This document shows, in pieces, positions 46,715-55,088 of a stretch of 64,000 bases of DNA; within the stretch, counting starts at the first letter, position 1; every line of letters begins with the position of its first letter. The stretch comes from an uncultured Oscillospiraceae bacterium. GTDB lineage: Bacteria > Bacillota > Clostridia > Oscillospirales > Ruminococcaceae. The position numbers and the translations under genes are program-made. The notes beneath the pieces are model-generated. The model was not told the DNA's origin. It saw nothing but the letters and a program-made list of their open reading frames with translations, and made no database searches. The stretch spans positions 248,001 to 312,000 of the forward strand of contig CAKSPD010000001.1 of NCBI GenBank assembly GCA_934481385.1, given 5' to 3'.

Positions 46715-48556
46715 ATGAAACAAAAATTTATTGATTTTAAAACATCTGTTAAAAATAATGTTCACAGACTTAATATTGTCCGTGAACAGAATACAGAAAA
46801 ATATAAGCACTTTAATATGCTTATAATCCTTATTTTCCCCATATTTATTTCATGCATGGCAGAAATAAATCAAGCCAAATATGTTTCGAGCTTTTTAAAA
46901 TTCGTTATAGAACGCCCCAGTGTTATGCTATTTAATTTCATTGTTGCGTCACTTATTTTTTACATGCTCCTTGCAATTACCAAAAGAGGCTGGCTCGCTA
47001 TGTTATTGCATGGAACTGTGTATATGCTTTTAAGTACCGTAGAACTTTTTAAATACGGCACTAACGGAAATCATCTGATTCTTTCAGATATGAAGTTATT
47101 TAAAAGCGTTAAAAGCCTGACATCTTTTGCATATATAAAAATCACTCCAAGGCTCATTATATACTATCTGATTGCAATTGCATTTATAGCTGTTGCATTC
47201 TATTTCAATCCCAAAATGAAAATGAAACCAATCAAGCGTTTTCTTACTGCCGGATTCTGTGCATTGCCATGCATATCCCTTATAGTAATACCTTCTTTTT
47301 CAACATCTGTATATTCAATATTTGATGTTGATACGACAAGTGCAAGCAATACATTCCTGCTTAATGAAAAATTTGAAAGCAACAGTCTGCTTGCATTCCT
47401 TGTGGAAACTGCATCAGAAAGCTTTGAAAACAGACTTGTTCAGCCCGATTCCTATTCAGAGGAAACAATAAATAATATTCTCAGCTCTGAAAAGGTTCAG
47501 TCAGGCGACTTCAACGGCGGTCAGAAACCTAATGTAATTGTTATTATGAGCGAATCCTATGCCGATTTCCGTGCATTTGATGAACTTAATGTTGATGACA
47601 AATATTATGAAAAGTTTGATGAAGCCTGTGCAGAGGGATATTCAGGCAAACTTATTGCTCCTACATATGCAAGCTTTACAGTCCGCTCAGAATTTGAACT
47701 TCTTTTCGGTCTGCCTGTACGTTCACTCAATGACCCGAATATGCCACAGAGAGTTCTTGCTGAAAGAGAACAGCCTGCTATGGCTCAGTATTACAAGGAC
47801 TGGGGATATAATACAGCTTATATTCACCCGTTTACCGGTTCATTTTACAGCCGTCAGAGAATTTATGACCGTTTCGGTTTTGACCAGCTTATCTTTGATG
47901 AAGATTTTACCGTTCCTGTTGAAAACTACGGAACATACATTGATGATTCAACAGTATTTAACCAGATTGAAAAACTGCTGAAAGACAGCGATGCTCCTAT
48001 GTATATTCATACAACTACAATGCAGAATCATCAGCCTTACAATCAGGGCGAAAATCCTGATGCTGAATTTGAAAACTATCTCCAGTGGGTTCAGCATACA
48101 AATGAAGGTCTTACAGATTTTCTTGACAAGCTCGGACAGCTTGATGAACCTACTCTTGTATTTATGGTTGGCGACCACTTTCCCTCACTCAAAGGCGGTT
48201 CAGGAATATATGAACAGCTCGGTATAAACGGTGAAAATTGCAGTGTAATCTATGAACAGAAATATCTCCTCTGGAGCAATTATAACGCAGATTTTTCAGA
48301 AGTTCCGCAGGAAGAATTTTCATTCTTCTATGTTCCGTATATGCTTATGAATATAATTGACGCTCCGAGAGATGAATTTATTCAGAAAATGAATGAACTC
48401 TTTGAAAAAGTTCCTGTATATTCAACAAATTATGACAGCTCCGCTGAACATAATCAGGAACTTGATTTACTTACATATGACAGGGTTATAGGTGATTTGT
48501 TCTCATCAAATCCTATACCGGAAGAAAAACTGAATACAGAGGAAACGGAAAAATGA
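46715..48556 (+). CDS. LTA synthase family phosphoglycerol transferase
   Basis: 613 aa. Five N-terminal membrane helices (about 34-50, 70-89, 95-113, 145-163, 175-195) precede an external sulfatase-fold domain. That domain starts at KPNVIVIMSESYADF, with TYASFTVRSEFELLFGLP carrying the likely catalytic Thr, AYIHPFTGSFYSRQRIYDRFGF, and VFMVGDHFPSL (metal ligands). It probably transfers glycerol phosphate from phosphatidylglycerol to an envelope polymer. The acidic C-terminus overlaps the next gene's start by 4 bases (ATGA). Confidence 0.9.
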   Translation: MKQKFIDFKTSVKNNVHRLNIVREQNTEKYKHFNMLIILIFPIFISCMAEINQAKYVSSFLKFVIERPSVMLFNFIVASLIFYMLLAITKRGWLAMLLHGTVYMLLSTVELFKYGTNGNHLILSDMKLFKSVKSLTSFAYIKITPRLIIYYLIAIAFIAVAFYFNPKMKMKPIKRFLTAGFCALPCISLIVIPSFSTSVYSIFDVDTTSASNTFLLNEKFESNSLLAFLVETASESFENRLVQPDSYSEETINNILSSEKVQSGDFNGGQKPNVIVIMSESYADFRAFDELNVDDKYYEKFDEACAEGYSGKLIAPTYASFTVRSEFELLFGLPVRSLNDPNMPQRVLAEREQPAMAQYYKDWGYNTAYIHPFTGSFYSRQRIYDRFGFDQLIFDEDFTVPVENYGTYIDDSTVFNQIEKLLKDSDAPMYIHTTTMQNHQPYNQGENPDAEFENYLQWVQHTNEGLTDFLDKLGQLDEPTLVFMVGDHFPSLKGGSGIYEQLGINGENCSVIYEQKYLLWSNYNADFSEVPQEEFSFFYVPYMLMNIIDAPRDEFIQKMNELFEKVPVYSTNYDSSAEHNQELDLLTYDRVIGDLFSSNPIPEEKLNTEETEK

Positions 48557-48951
48557 AAAATATCACAGTCGGAAAAACTATTGAAATATCACAGAATGTT
48601 GAAAAATCAATGCTTGCTGTAAATGTAGGAAGCGGAAGCCTTGAGGTTTTCGCTACTCCTGCTATGGCTATGCTTATGGAAAAAGCATCATGCATGTGTA
48701 TTGCTGAATATCTTGAAAATGATGAAACAACTGTCGGAACTGAAATAAATATCAAACATATTTCAGCTACTCCTGAAAATATGAAAGTCACTGTGAAAGC
48801 CGAAGTAACAGAAGTAAACGGCAGAGAAATTTCATTCAGATGTGAGGCTTTCGATGATGCCGGAAAAATAGGCGAATGTACTCACAAGAGATTTCTTGTA
48901 TACGGTGAAAGATTTACAGCTAAGGCAAAAGCAAAAAAATCGGATTCCTGA
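48553..48951 (+). CDS. Hot-dog thioesterase, FlK-like
   Basis: 132 aa single hot-dog fold. VEVFATPAMAMLMEKASCMCIAEYL-type helix (seen here as LEVFATPAMAMLMEKAS) and VGTEINIKHISATP match the fluoroacetyl-CoA thioesterase-like group, which hydrolyses small acyl-CoA esters. The E-T/N-H catalytic pattern is E(KASC), T(VGTE) and H(IKHIS). The true substrate is unknown. It is translationally coupled to the LTA-synthase-like gene, an odd partner. The stop codon lies in the loop of the terminator that follows. Confidence 0.82.
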   Translation: MKNITVGKTIEISQNVEKSMLAVNVGSGSLEVFATPAMAMLMEKASCMCIAEYLENDETTVGTEINIKHISATPENMKVTVKAEVTEVNGREISFRCEAFDDAGKIGECTHKRFLVYGERFTAKAKAKKSDS

Positions 48952-48969
48952 CGGAATCCGATTTTTTTT
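48939..48969. terminator. Bidirectional terminator between the thioesterase gene and hisS
   Basis: ATCGGATTCC at 48939-48948 pairs with GGAATCCGAT at 48953-48962 around TGAC, with A7 before and T9 after. Confidence 0.9.
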
Positions 48970-50285
48970 TATTCACTATCTCTTGCAATAAGCTGGTCAA
49001 GGTTTCCAAGCATATTATCAACGCATATAGCATCAAACCTGTCCGCAAACTTTTCATCAAGGTCAAGTTCAAGCTGCTCGCCTGTTTTCATATTCTTGAC
49101 TTTCGCCTTGTTTGAAAGAAGTTCATTTTCTCCGAGAACAAGAGTAAATGAAGCATTAATCTTATCAGCATATTTCATCTGCGATTTTAAGGTTCTGCCA
49201 ACAACGTCATATTCAACCCAGTAACCGTATTCACGAAGTTTTCCTGTTATCTCCATAGCCTTTTCAACAGACTGTGTATCCATAGGAGCAATATATAAAT
49301 CGCATGTGCGTGGCTGGAGGAAATCACATTTCTGATTTTCCATAACCATTATAATTCTTTCAAGTCCCATTGCAAATCCGAGAGCAGGAGTCGGCTTTCC
49401 TCCGAGCTGTTCAATAAGACCGTCATATCTTCCGCCTCCGCATACGGTACTCTGAGCACCTATATCAGAAGAAACAAATTCAAAAACAGTCTTTGTATAA
49501 TAATCAAGACCTCTTACTATTTTCGGATTTATCTTGAAATCAATATTCATTGCTTTAAGATATTTCTGAAGTGTTTCAAAGTGTTCACGGCATTCATCAC
49601 AAAGGTAATCAAGTATTACAGGGGCGTCCTTTGCTATATCAGAACATATTTCACTCTTGCAGTCAAGAATTCTCATAGGATTTTTTTCAAGTCTTGAAAG
49701 ACATGTTCCGCAGAGATTTTCCTTCTTTGTTTCAAAAAATTCTCTGAGAGCCTTATGATACTCTGCACGGCATTTCGGACAGCCTATTGAATTTATATAA
49801 AGCTCAATATTTTTAAGTCCGAGGTGATTAAGAATAGTGTTTACAAGGGAAATAATTTCCGCATCTGCTGACGGAAGCTGACTTCCTGCCATTTCAACAC
49901 CGAACTGATGAAATTCACGGAATCTTCCTGCCTGTGTTCTTTCGTGGCGGAAACATGAAAGTATGTAAAATACTCTCTGGGGCATAGCATCGTTAAGAAG
50001 TCCGTTTTCGAGCATTGCACGGATAGTTCCGGCAGTACCTTCAGGGCGGAGTGTATACTTTGTTTCCTTTGCCATTACTGTATACATTTCTTTCTGAACC
50101 ACATCAGTAGTTTCGCCGACAGAACGCAGAAAAAGGTTTGTATTTTCAAATGTCGGGATTCTTATTTCCTTGAATCCGAAATTTTCGGCATTTTCTTTTG
50201 CGATTTTTTCGACAGTGTGCCATTTGTGAATATTCTTAGGTGTTATATCCTGTACACCGTTAGGACGCTTTATATTAAGTGCCAT
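48969..50285 (-). CDS. hisS: Histidyl-tRNA synthetase
   Basis: 438 aa class II synthetase. It charges tRNA-His. Motif 2 is SCFRHERTQAGRFREFHQFG. The His-specific segments are RGLDYYTKTVFE and CGGGRYDGL. Motif 3 is ALGFAMGLERIIMVM. The C-terminal anticodon-binding domain follows (LYIAPMD). A Cys-rich insert (CPKCRAEY, CGTCLSRLE, CDECREHF) in the middle may bind zinc, as in several bacterial HisRS. AAAGGAA precedes the ATG. No T-box is seen. Confidence 0.96.
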   Translation of the reverse strand: MALNIKRPNGVQDITPKNIHKWHTVEKIAKENAENFGFKEIRIPTFENTNLFLRSVGETTDVVQKEMYTVMAKETKYTLRPEGTAGTIRAMLENGLLNDAMPQRVFYILSCFRHERTQAGRFREFHQFGVEMAGSQLPSADAEIISLVNTILNHLGLKNIELYINSIGCPKCRAEYHKALREFFETKKENLCGTCLSRLEKNPMRILDCKSEICSDIAKDAPVILDYLCDECREHFETLQKYLKAMNIDFKINPKIVRGLDYYTKTVFEFVSSDIGAQSTVCGGGRYDGLIEQLGGKPTPALGFAMGLERIIMVMENQKCDFLQPRTCDLYIAPMDTQSVEKAMEITGKLREYGYWVEYDVVGRTLKSQMKYADKINASFTLVLGENELLSNKAKVKNMKTGEQLELDLDEKFADRFDAICVDNMLGNLDQLIARDSE

Positions 50286-50327
50286 AGAAACATTTCCTTT
50301 CGATGAAAAAATAGTTTAAAATTAAAA

Positions 50328-50351
50328 TTGTCCCCAAGGAATCAGGGACAA
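50328..50351 (-). terminator. Hairpin between mgsA and hisS
   Basis: TTGTCCC at 50328-50334 pairs with GGGACAA at 50345-50351. On the minus strand TTTTAATTTT follows, so it can end the minD-mgsA transcript. Confidence 0.65.
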
Positions 50352-50384
50352 TGAGAACTGCTGAATTTTAATGTATCCGCCTTT

Positions 50385-50789
50385 TTATATAACAGGCTTT
50401 CCCATCTCTCTCCAGTCGAGATCTCCTCTTTCAAGTGCAAATATAAGAGCTTCTGCGGTAGCTACGTTTGTGGCTACGGGGACATTATGCACATCACACA
50501 GTCTGAGAAGATTCATATCATTGGCAGAATCATTTGAATGTGGATTTATAGGATCTCTGAAAAACAGAAGAACGTCCACTTCATTGCAGGCGAGAAGTGC
50601 GATAATCTGTTCAACTCCTCCACGACCGCTGAGGTATCTTCTTATGTTAAGACCTGTTGCTTCACTAACAAGTTTACCTGTGGTATTTGTTGCACACAGC
50701 TTATGCTTTGAAAGAATACCGCAGTAAGCACTGCAAAACTGAACCATAAGCTCTTTTTTAGCATCATGTGCAATAATTGCTATTTGCAT
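50385..50789 (-). CDS. mgsA: Methylglyoxal synthase
   Basis: 134 aa. It turns dihydroxyacetone phosphate into methylglyoxal and phosphate, a glycolytic overflow route. The start MQIAIIAHDAKKE (HDAKK) and NTTGKLV form the phosphate site; RYLSGRGGVEQI and FFRDPINPHSND contain the catalytic Asp and His. The open frame has ATGs at 50798 and further upstream, but AAAGGA sits 9 bp before 50789. It lies 44 bp downstream of the MinD-like gene. Confidence 0.94.
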   Translation of the reverse strand: MQIAIIAHDAKKELMVQFCSAYCGILSKHKLCATNTTGKLVSEATGLNIRRYLSGRGGVEQIIALLACNEVDVLLFFRDPINPHSNDSANDMNLLRLCDVHNVPVATNVATAEALIFALERGDLDWREMGKPVI

Positions 50790-50833
50790 TTTTCTCATTC
50801 CTTTCCATTTTTTTGTATAATAAAAACGCATTT

Positions 50834-51577
50834 TTATAAGGCATTTTTAATTGTCAGCGGAATATAATCTCCCTGAAGTCTTTTTGATATGGCATCAAAC
50901 GCCCTAAGTCCCTCACAGTTTGTAGGAATAGGCTCACCTTTTCCGGTAGCCACAGTAAGTGAAAAATCTTCCGGTATAACTCCGATAAGCTGAACGCCTA
51001 TTGTATCGATTATTTCGTCAAGATTTGAAACAAGGGAGCTTCCGATAATTTTGTGATTAACTTTGTTTATGATAAGTCTTTGACTTTTATTGCCTCTGTT
51101 GTAAAATTCATCAGACATCATATTAGCATCACGAACACATACAGGGTCAGGAGTGGTAACAATAAGTATAAGGTTTGACTGAGCCACTATGTCAAATACA
51201 TGTGAATTTATACCTGCACCGGTATCTATTATAATAAACTCAAAGTATTTTTTAACAGAATTACATATTTCGGTAATCTGTTCAGCCGTAACAGTAGAAA
51301 ACGGATTACGCGGGGCACAGAGAATACTGAGATTGCTTGCCATTTTAACCTGAGCGATAGCGTCAAGAGGGGCTTTTTTTCTGCTGACAACATCACTCAA
51401 ATCAAAAGGGACATCTCCGCCCATACCAAGCATAATATCAAGGCATCTCAGACCGAAATCAAGTTCAATAATCAAAGTACGGTGACCTTGTTTTGCGAGG
51501 GTATAACCAAGTCCGGCACAGATTGTTGATTTGCCTGTACCGCCTTTTCCAGATGTAACAGCAATAATTTTAGGCAT
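50834..51577 (-). CDS. minD: MinD-like septum-site ATPase
   Basis: 247 aa. The deviant Walker A is VTSGKGGTGKST, with ELDFGLRCLDIMLGM and IIIDTGAGINSHVF (Walker B) next. It resembles MinD, which guides the division septum. The usual C-terminal amphipathic membrane helix is not obvious; the end reads AISKRLQGDYIPLTIKNAL. No minC or minE is in the window. The neighbour mgsA is a frequent partner in Clostridia. The promoter is 51638-51665. Its role could also be that of another ParA/MinD-type ATPase. Confidence 0.8.
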   Translation of the reverse strand: MPKIIAVTSGKGGTGKSTICAGLGYTLAKQGHRTLIIELDFGLRCLDIMLGMGGDVPFDLSDVVSRKKAPLDAIAQVKMASNLSILCAPRNPFSTVTAEQITEICNSVKKYFEFIIIDTGAGINSHVFDIVAQSNLILIVTTPDPVCVRDANMMSDEFYNRGNKSQRLIINKVNHKIIGSSLVSNLDEIIDTIGVQLIGVIPEDFSLTVATGKGEPIPTNCEGLRAFDAISKRLQGDYIPLTIKNAL

Positions 51578-51637
51578 AAAAAATCAAATCCTTTACAAAA
51601 CTTAATAAAATGTAGCAAAATACAAGCTTACTACTTT

Positions 51638-51665
51638 ATTATATCACAAAAATTCCAAATGTCAA
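51638..51665 (-). promoter_or_regulatory. minD-mgsA promoter
   Basis: Minus strand TTGACA (51665-51660), 16 bp spacer, TATAAT (51643-51638). Confidence 0.75.
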
Positions 51666-51763
51666 AGAACTTTTATAGAAAAATAAAATAATTGTGCAAA
51701 ATATTTATTTTCCATATCATTACTTGTGCATTTTAACAAGAAATCCGTAATTCAAAATAATGC

Positions 51764-51792
51764 TTGACTTTTGGTGAAAAATATATTATAAT
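51764..51792 (+). promoter_or_regulatory. RNase P RNA promoter
   Basis: TTGACT at 51764-51769, 17 bp spacer, TATAAT at 51787-51792; predicted start near 51799. Confidence 0.85.
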
Positions 51793-51799
51793 ATTTCAG

Positions 51800-52151
51800 T
51801 GACCAGACTATACGGCAGCGGAAACGTTTTCAGTTTACGAGGAAAGTCCGGGCATCACAGAGCAAGGTAACTGTTAACGACAGCCGAGGGCGACCTTAGG
51901 GCAAGTGCAACAGAAATATACTTCCTCAGTATTTTTTATACTGCGGTAAAGGTGGAAAGGCGAGGTAAAAGCTCACCAGAGTGCAGGAAACTGTACTGCT
52001 ATGTAAACCCTACCTGATGCAACGTCTATTGGTGCTTTGTATCTTAACGTCTGCTCGGCGGATACAAAGTAATGACGGCTTGAGCTTACCGGCAACGGTA
52101 AGCCTAGATAAATTGCCGTACACGACAGAACCCGGCTTATCGGTCTGGTCA
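51800..52151 (+). ncRNA. rnpB: RNase P RNA, class A type
   Basis: About 352 nt. The ends pair as P1: TGACCAGAC (51800-51808) with GTCTGGTCA (52143-52151). The conserved GAGGAAAGTCCGGGC lies near 51839-51853, and the matching ACAGAACCCGGCTTA near 52126-52140; together they form P4. The GGTAAACCC-like and GTGCAGGAAACTG regions between fit the specificity domain of the common bacterial (A) type rather than the Bacillus B type. It trims tRNA 5' leaders with protein RnpA. Confidence 0.95.
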
Positions 52152-52169
52152 TTTCTATGAATTTCAATG

Positions 52170-52197
52170 CGGAGGATATATATAAAAATCCTCCGCA
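52170..52197 (+). other. Hairpin after RNase P RNA
   Basis: GCGGAGGAT pairs with ATCCTCCGC around an AT-rich loop. No T run follows, so it may be a weak terminator or a 3' processing signal. The lipoprotein gene starts 30 bp on. Confidence 0.5.
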
Positions 52198-52228
52198 TAT
52201 CAATAATACTTTGTGAGGCAGAACAAAA

Positions 52229-52786
52229 ATGAAAAAACTTTACAGAATATTTCCCGCACTGATTTCAGTGCTTATTTTTATGCTTTGCGGTTGTGAAAGC
52301 GTTCCGAAAAATTCATCAGTAGTTTCAGAAGTTATGCTACCGCTTTCTGAACCGGATATAGATTTTTCAATACCGGAAAAATTTTCACTGACTTCAACAG
52401 CAAGCAACAGTAATGCATATGTATGCGGTAATGCCTCAATAATTGTAAATGAGGACAGTTTAAGCGAAAAAGTTTCAAGTCTTAACGCATATGTCACATA
52501 TTCAAAAGAACTCTATCAGAGTGTTGCTGATAAATACACCGAAAAAAATCAGGAAGAAATCAGCTTAAACGGTCTTGACGGAATTATAACGGAATTTGAC
52601 TATGAAATAAACGGAAAAGAAGATACTCTTTCTATGTCATGTGTTGTCGGATTTTTCAATGACCCTGTAAACAAGCCGTCTGAAATTTATATTGTCACAT
52701 GCAAATCCGATTCTGAAAGCTATTCTGATTTTCGTAACAGTTTTCTGAACACCATAAAAAGCATAAAATTAAATCAGGGAGAATAA
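52229..52786 (+). CDS. Small lipoprotein of unknown function
   Basis: 185 aa. The signal MKKLYRIFPALISVLIFMLCGC ends in a lipobox with Cys22. The mature part (about 160 residues) is acidic and beta/alpha in look, with VCGNASIIVNEDSLSEKVSSLNAYVTYSKELYQS and GLDGIITEFDYEING. The length and style resemble PsbP-like or DUF-type surface lipoproteins of Firmicutes, but I cannot assign it. It lies 3 bp upstream of the HAD phosphatase gene. Confidence 0.78.
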   Translation: MKKLYRIFPALISVLIFMLCGCESVPKNSSVVSEVMLPLSEPDIDFSIPEKFSLTSTASNSNAYVCGNASIIVNEDSLSEKVSSLNAYVTYSKELYQSVADKYTEKNQEEISLNGLDGIITEFDYEINGKEDTLSMSCVVGFFNDPVNKPSEIYIVTCKSDSESYSDFRNSFLNTIKSIKLNQGE

Positions 52787-52789
52787 AAA

Positions 52790-53443
52790 ATGATTAAAGG
52801 CATTGTTTTCGATATGGACGGACTTATGATTGACACTGAAAAACTTCTTGTAAGATTCTGGAAAGAGGCTTCCCTTGAATACGGTTTTTCAATGACTGAT
52901 GAGCATGTATACGGAATGAGAAGTCTTTCGCATACTCTTGCAGTCCCCTACCTGAAAAATATATTCGGCGAAAGCTTTGATTATTACGAAATCCGCAAAA
53001 GACGTATTGCCCTTATGAATGATTATATTGAAAAAAACGGAATAGAAGTAAAAAAAGGTCTTTTTGAACTTCTGAATTATGCTAAATCCAACAACTATAA
53101 AATGGCAGTTGCAACTGCAAATCCGCTTGAACGTGCTGAAAGGTATCTGAAAAAAATAAATGCTTTCAGCTTTTTTGAAAAAATAATCGGCGGTGATATG
53201 ATTCAGAACGGAAAACCTGCCCCTGATATATATATTACAGCATGTCACGAAATCGGTTTTGAACCGTCTGAATGTATTGCCCTTGAAGATTCACCTAACG
53301 GAGTAAAGGCATCATATCATGCCGGCTGTAAAACTGTTATGATTCCCGACCTGACACAGCCTGATGATGATACAAAAGCTATGATTTATGGTCTTTGCGG
53401 AAGTCTTGATGAAGTTATAGAAATTCTTGAAAGGGAGAAATGA
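52790..53443 (+). CDS. HAD-family phosphatase, beta-phosphoglucomutase-like
   Basis: 217 aa. HAD motif I is GIVFDMDGLMIDTE, motif II VATANP, motif III a Lys in NGKPAPDIY, and motif IV ALEDSPNG. The four-helix cap follows motif I. It dephosphorylates or isomerises small sugar phosphates; the substrate is unknown. It is similar in layout to the HAD protein at 42665-43318 but distinct in sequence. It lies 3 bp after the lipoprotein gene. Confidence 0.88.
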   Translation: MIKGIVFDMDGLMIDTEKLLVRFWKEASLEYGFSMTDEHVYGMRSLSHTLAVPYLKNIFGESFDYYEIRKRRIALMNDYIEKNGIEVKKGLFELLNYAKSNNYKMAVATANPLERAERYLKKINAFSFFEKIIGGDMIQNGKPAPDIYITACHEIGFEPSECIALEDSPNGVKASYHAGCKTVMIPDLTQPDDDTKAMIYGLCGSLDEVIEILEREK

Positions 53444-53445
53444 AA

Positions 53446-53688
53446 ATGAGTGTATCAAAAATTTTTGATATTCCGAAATATTATTATTTCCAGTCGGGAA
53501 ATGATTACAGCGGAAGTAAGGGAGATTTCAGCTATAAAATAATTACTTCTGATACAATGAAATGCCTTACATGGCATGGAAAATTATGCTCTATGAAAGC
53601 AGAAATAGAAAATCAGAAGGATTTTGAAAAATCCGAGGAAGGATTTTCCGAGCTTATAAAATGGCTTGAAGAAATATATCAGGGCTGA
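53446..53688 (+). CDS. Short conserved-looking protein of unknown function
   Basis: 80 aa from the ATG at 53446, which has AGGGAG 8 bp before it; an ATG at 53440 overlaps the HAD stop and is too close to the ribosome site. The sequence is compact and mixed (SVSKIFDIPKYYYFQSG, ITSDTMKCLTWHGKLC, FSELIKWLEEIYQG) with no signal peptide. I do not recognise it. Its stop abuts the cdd stop with no gap. Confidence 0.7.
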   Translation: MSVSKIFDIPKYYYFQSGNDYSGSKGDFSYKIITSDTMKCLTWHGKLCSMKAEIENQKDFEKSEEGFSELIKWLEEIYQG

Positions 53689-54063
53689 TTACCTTTTAAG
53701 GCTGAAAACATTCGGAAGAAATTCGCTGAGAGTATGAATACCGTCAGAAAGAACTATTTTAAAATCAGCGTTGCAGAATTCACTCATAACCTGCAAACAT
53801 GCTCCGCAGGGTATGCAGGGATTTTCTGTTCCGTATATAGCTATTGCCTCAAAATCAGTTATTCCCTCTGAAACAGCTTTGAATATAGCTGTACGTTCTG
53901 CACAAACAGTAAGTGAATATGATGAATTTTCTATGTTACAGCCTGTGAATATTTTTCCGTCAGATGAAAGAAGTGCTGAACCTACTCTGAATGAAGAATA
54001 GGGTGAATATGATTTTTCTGAGGCTCTGACAGCAGTTTCATAAAGTTCTCTATAATCAGTCAT
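53689..54063 (-). CDS. cdd: Cytidine deaminase
   Basis: 124 aa. It deaminates (deoxy)cytidine to (deoxy)uridine in salvage. YSPYSSFRVGSAL and GCNIENSSY bind the nucleoside, CAERTAIFKA holds a zinc Cys and the catalytic Glu, and PCGACLQVM the other zinc Cys residues. It overlaps the upstream DUF896 gene by 8 bases. It may work with the pyrimidine-nucleoside phosphorylase at the window start. Confidence 0.95.
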   Translation of the reverse strand: MTDYRELYETAVRASEKSYSPYSSFRVGSALLSSDGKIFTGCNIENSSYSLTVCAERTAIFKAVSEGITDFEAIAIYGTENPCIPCGACLQVMSEFCNADFKIVLSDGIHTLSEFLPNVFSLKR

Positions 54064-54274
54064 GACGCTGTACCTTATGTTTTGTGCCGTCAGGTTCTAC
54101 AATATATGTGTTTTCAAGCTGAGATGAAAGACTTCTTCTGAAAGCCTCACGATATTCATTGCGGAGCTGAGTCTGTTCAGCCTTTTCTTCTTCGGTCAGA
54201 CCCTGTGATTTTGATTTTTTAGCAAGAAAATTTATTCTTTCAAGTTTTGCGTTATCCAATTCAATATACCTCAT
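54056..54274 (-). CDS. DUF896 family protein (YnzC-like)
   Basis: 72 aa. It is a two-helix protein with the pattern LERINFLAKKSKSQGLTEEEKAEQ..LR.EY.EAFRRSL..QLENTYIVEPDGT, matching the UPF0291/DUF896 group. Its function is not established; the Bacillus relative is a small SOS-region protein. It is translationally coupled to cdd by an 8-base overlap. It runs divergently from the SDR gene. Confidence 0.9.
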   Translation of the reverse strand: MRYIELDNAKLERINFLAKKSKSQGLTEEEKAEQTQLRNEYREAFRRSLSSQLENTYIVEPDGTKHKVQRHD

Positions 54275-54333
54275 TTCTGAATTTTTATACTATTATATCA
54301 CATATAAAAAAATTTTTCAAGAGGAGTGATTCA

Positions 54334-55038
54334 ATGAAAAAAGCTCTTGTAACAGGCGGTTCGGGAGGAATAGGAAGTGCTGTATGCCGTATGCTTTCTG
54401 AAAACAATTATATGGTATATATAAATTATTATTCATCAGAAAAAAAAGCTCAACAACTTGCTGACGATATAAAAGGAATTGCAGTTAAATTTGATGTTTC
54501 AGACAGAAATGATGTAAACAATGCAGTAAAATCAATAGGTCATATTGATTTGCTTGTAAATAACTCCGGAATATCCGAAATAAATACATTTGATTCAGTA
54601 AGCCCTGAAAATGCCGACAGAATATTAAACATCAATTTAAAAGGAACTCTGAACTGTTCACGGGCGGTTCTTCCTGATATGATTAGAAATAAATCAGGTG
54701 TAATCATAAATATTTCATCTATGTGGGGAGAATGCGGAGCGTCCTGTGAAGTTGATTATTCTGCATCAAAGGCGGGCGTAATCGGATTTACAAAAGCTCT
54801 TGCAAAGGAAGTTGCACCCTCCGGTATCCGTGTAAACTGCATTTCCCCCGGATTTATTCTAACTGATATGAACAGAAATTTTTCTGATGAAGATTTGAAA
54901 CTTATAAAAGAAGATATTCCGCTCGGAATATTCGGAACTCCTGAAAATGTTGCTGATTCTGTAATATTTCTTGCATCTGAAAAAGCATCATTTATAACAG
55001 GGCAGATTCTCGGAGTAAACGGCGGAATGGTTATATAA
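54334..55038 (+). CDS. Short-chain dehydrogenase/reductase (FabG-like)
   Basis: 234 aa, classical SDR. TGGSGGIGSAV binds NAD(P), NNSG is the structural motif, and the catalytic Ser (IINISSMWG) and YSASK (Tyr, Lys) follow. The C-terminal end ITGQILGVNGGMVI is typical of 3-oxoacyl-ACP reductases. No fatty acid genes are nearby, so the substrate is uncertain. The start is the ATG after GAGGAG (54321-54326), not an in-frame codon further upstream at 54247. Confidence 0.9.
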   Translation: MKKALVTGGSGGIGSAVCRMLSENNYMVYINYYSSEKKAQQLADDIKGIAVKFDVSDRNDVNNAVKSIGHIDLLVNNSGISEINTFDSVSPENADRILNINLKGTLNCSRAVLPDMIRNKSGVIINISSMWGECGASCEVDYSASKAGVIGFTKALAKEVAPSGIRVNCISPGFILTDMNRNFSDEDLKLIKEDIPLGIFGTPENVADSVIFLASEKASFITGQILGVNGGMVI

Positions 55039-55044
55039 AAACAA

Positions 55045-55073
55045 AGGACAGCCCGAAAGCTGTCCTGTTTTTT
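55045..55073. terminator. Bidirectional terminator between the SDR gene and the mannanase
   Basis: AGGACAGC at 55045-55052 pairs with GCTGTCCT at 55059-55066 around CCGAAA, with T7 after it and AAAACAAA before it. Confidence 0.85.
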
Positions 55074-55088
55074 TATGTTTATAAATTA

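Noticed and set aside
50286..50384. T-box or His leader before hisS
   Set aside because: Only about 100 bp, with no T-box sequence (GGGTGG-like) or specifier stem; just a small hairpin.
51973..52203. Small open frames inside the RNase P RNA
   Set aside because: They fall in the conserved RNA and have no ribosome site; the RNA fold explains the sequence.
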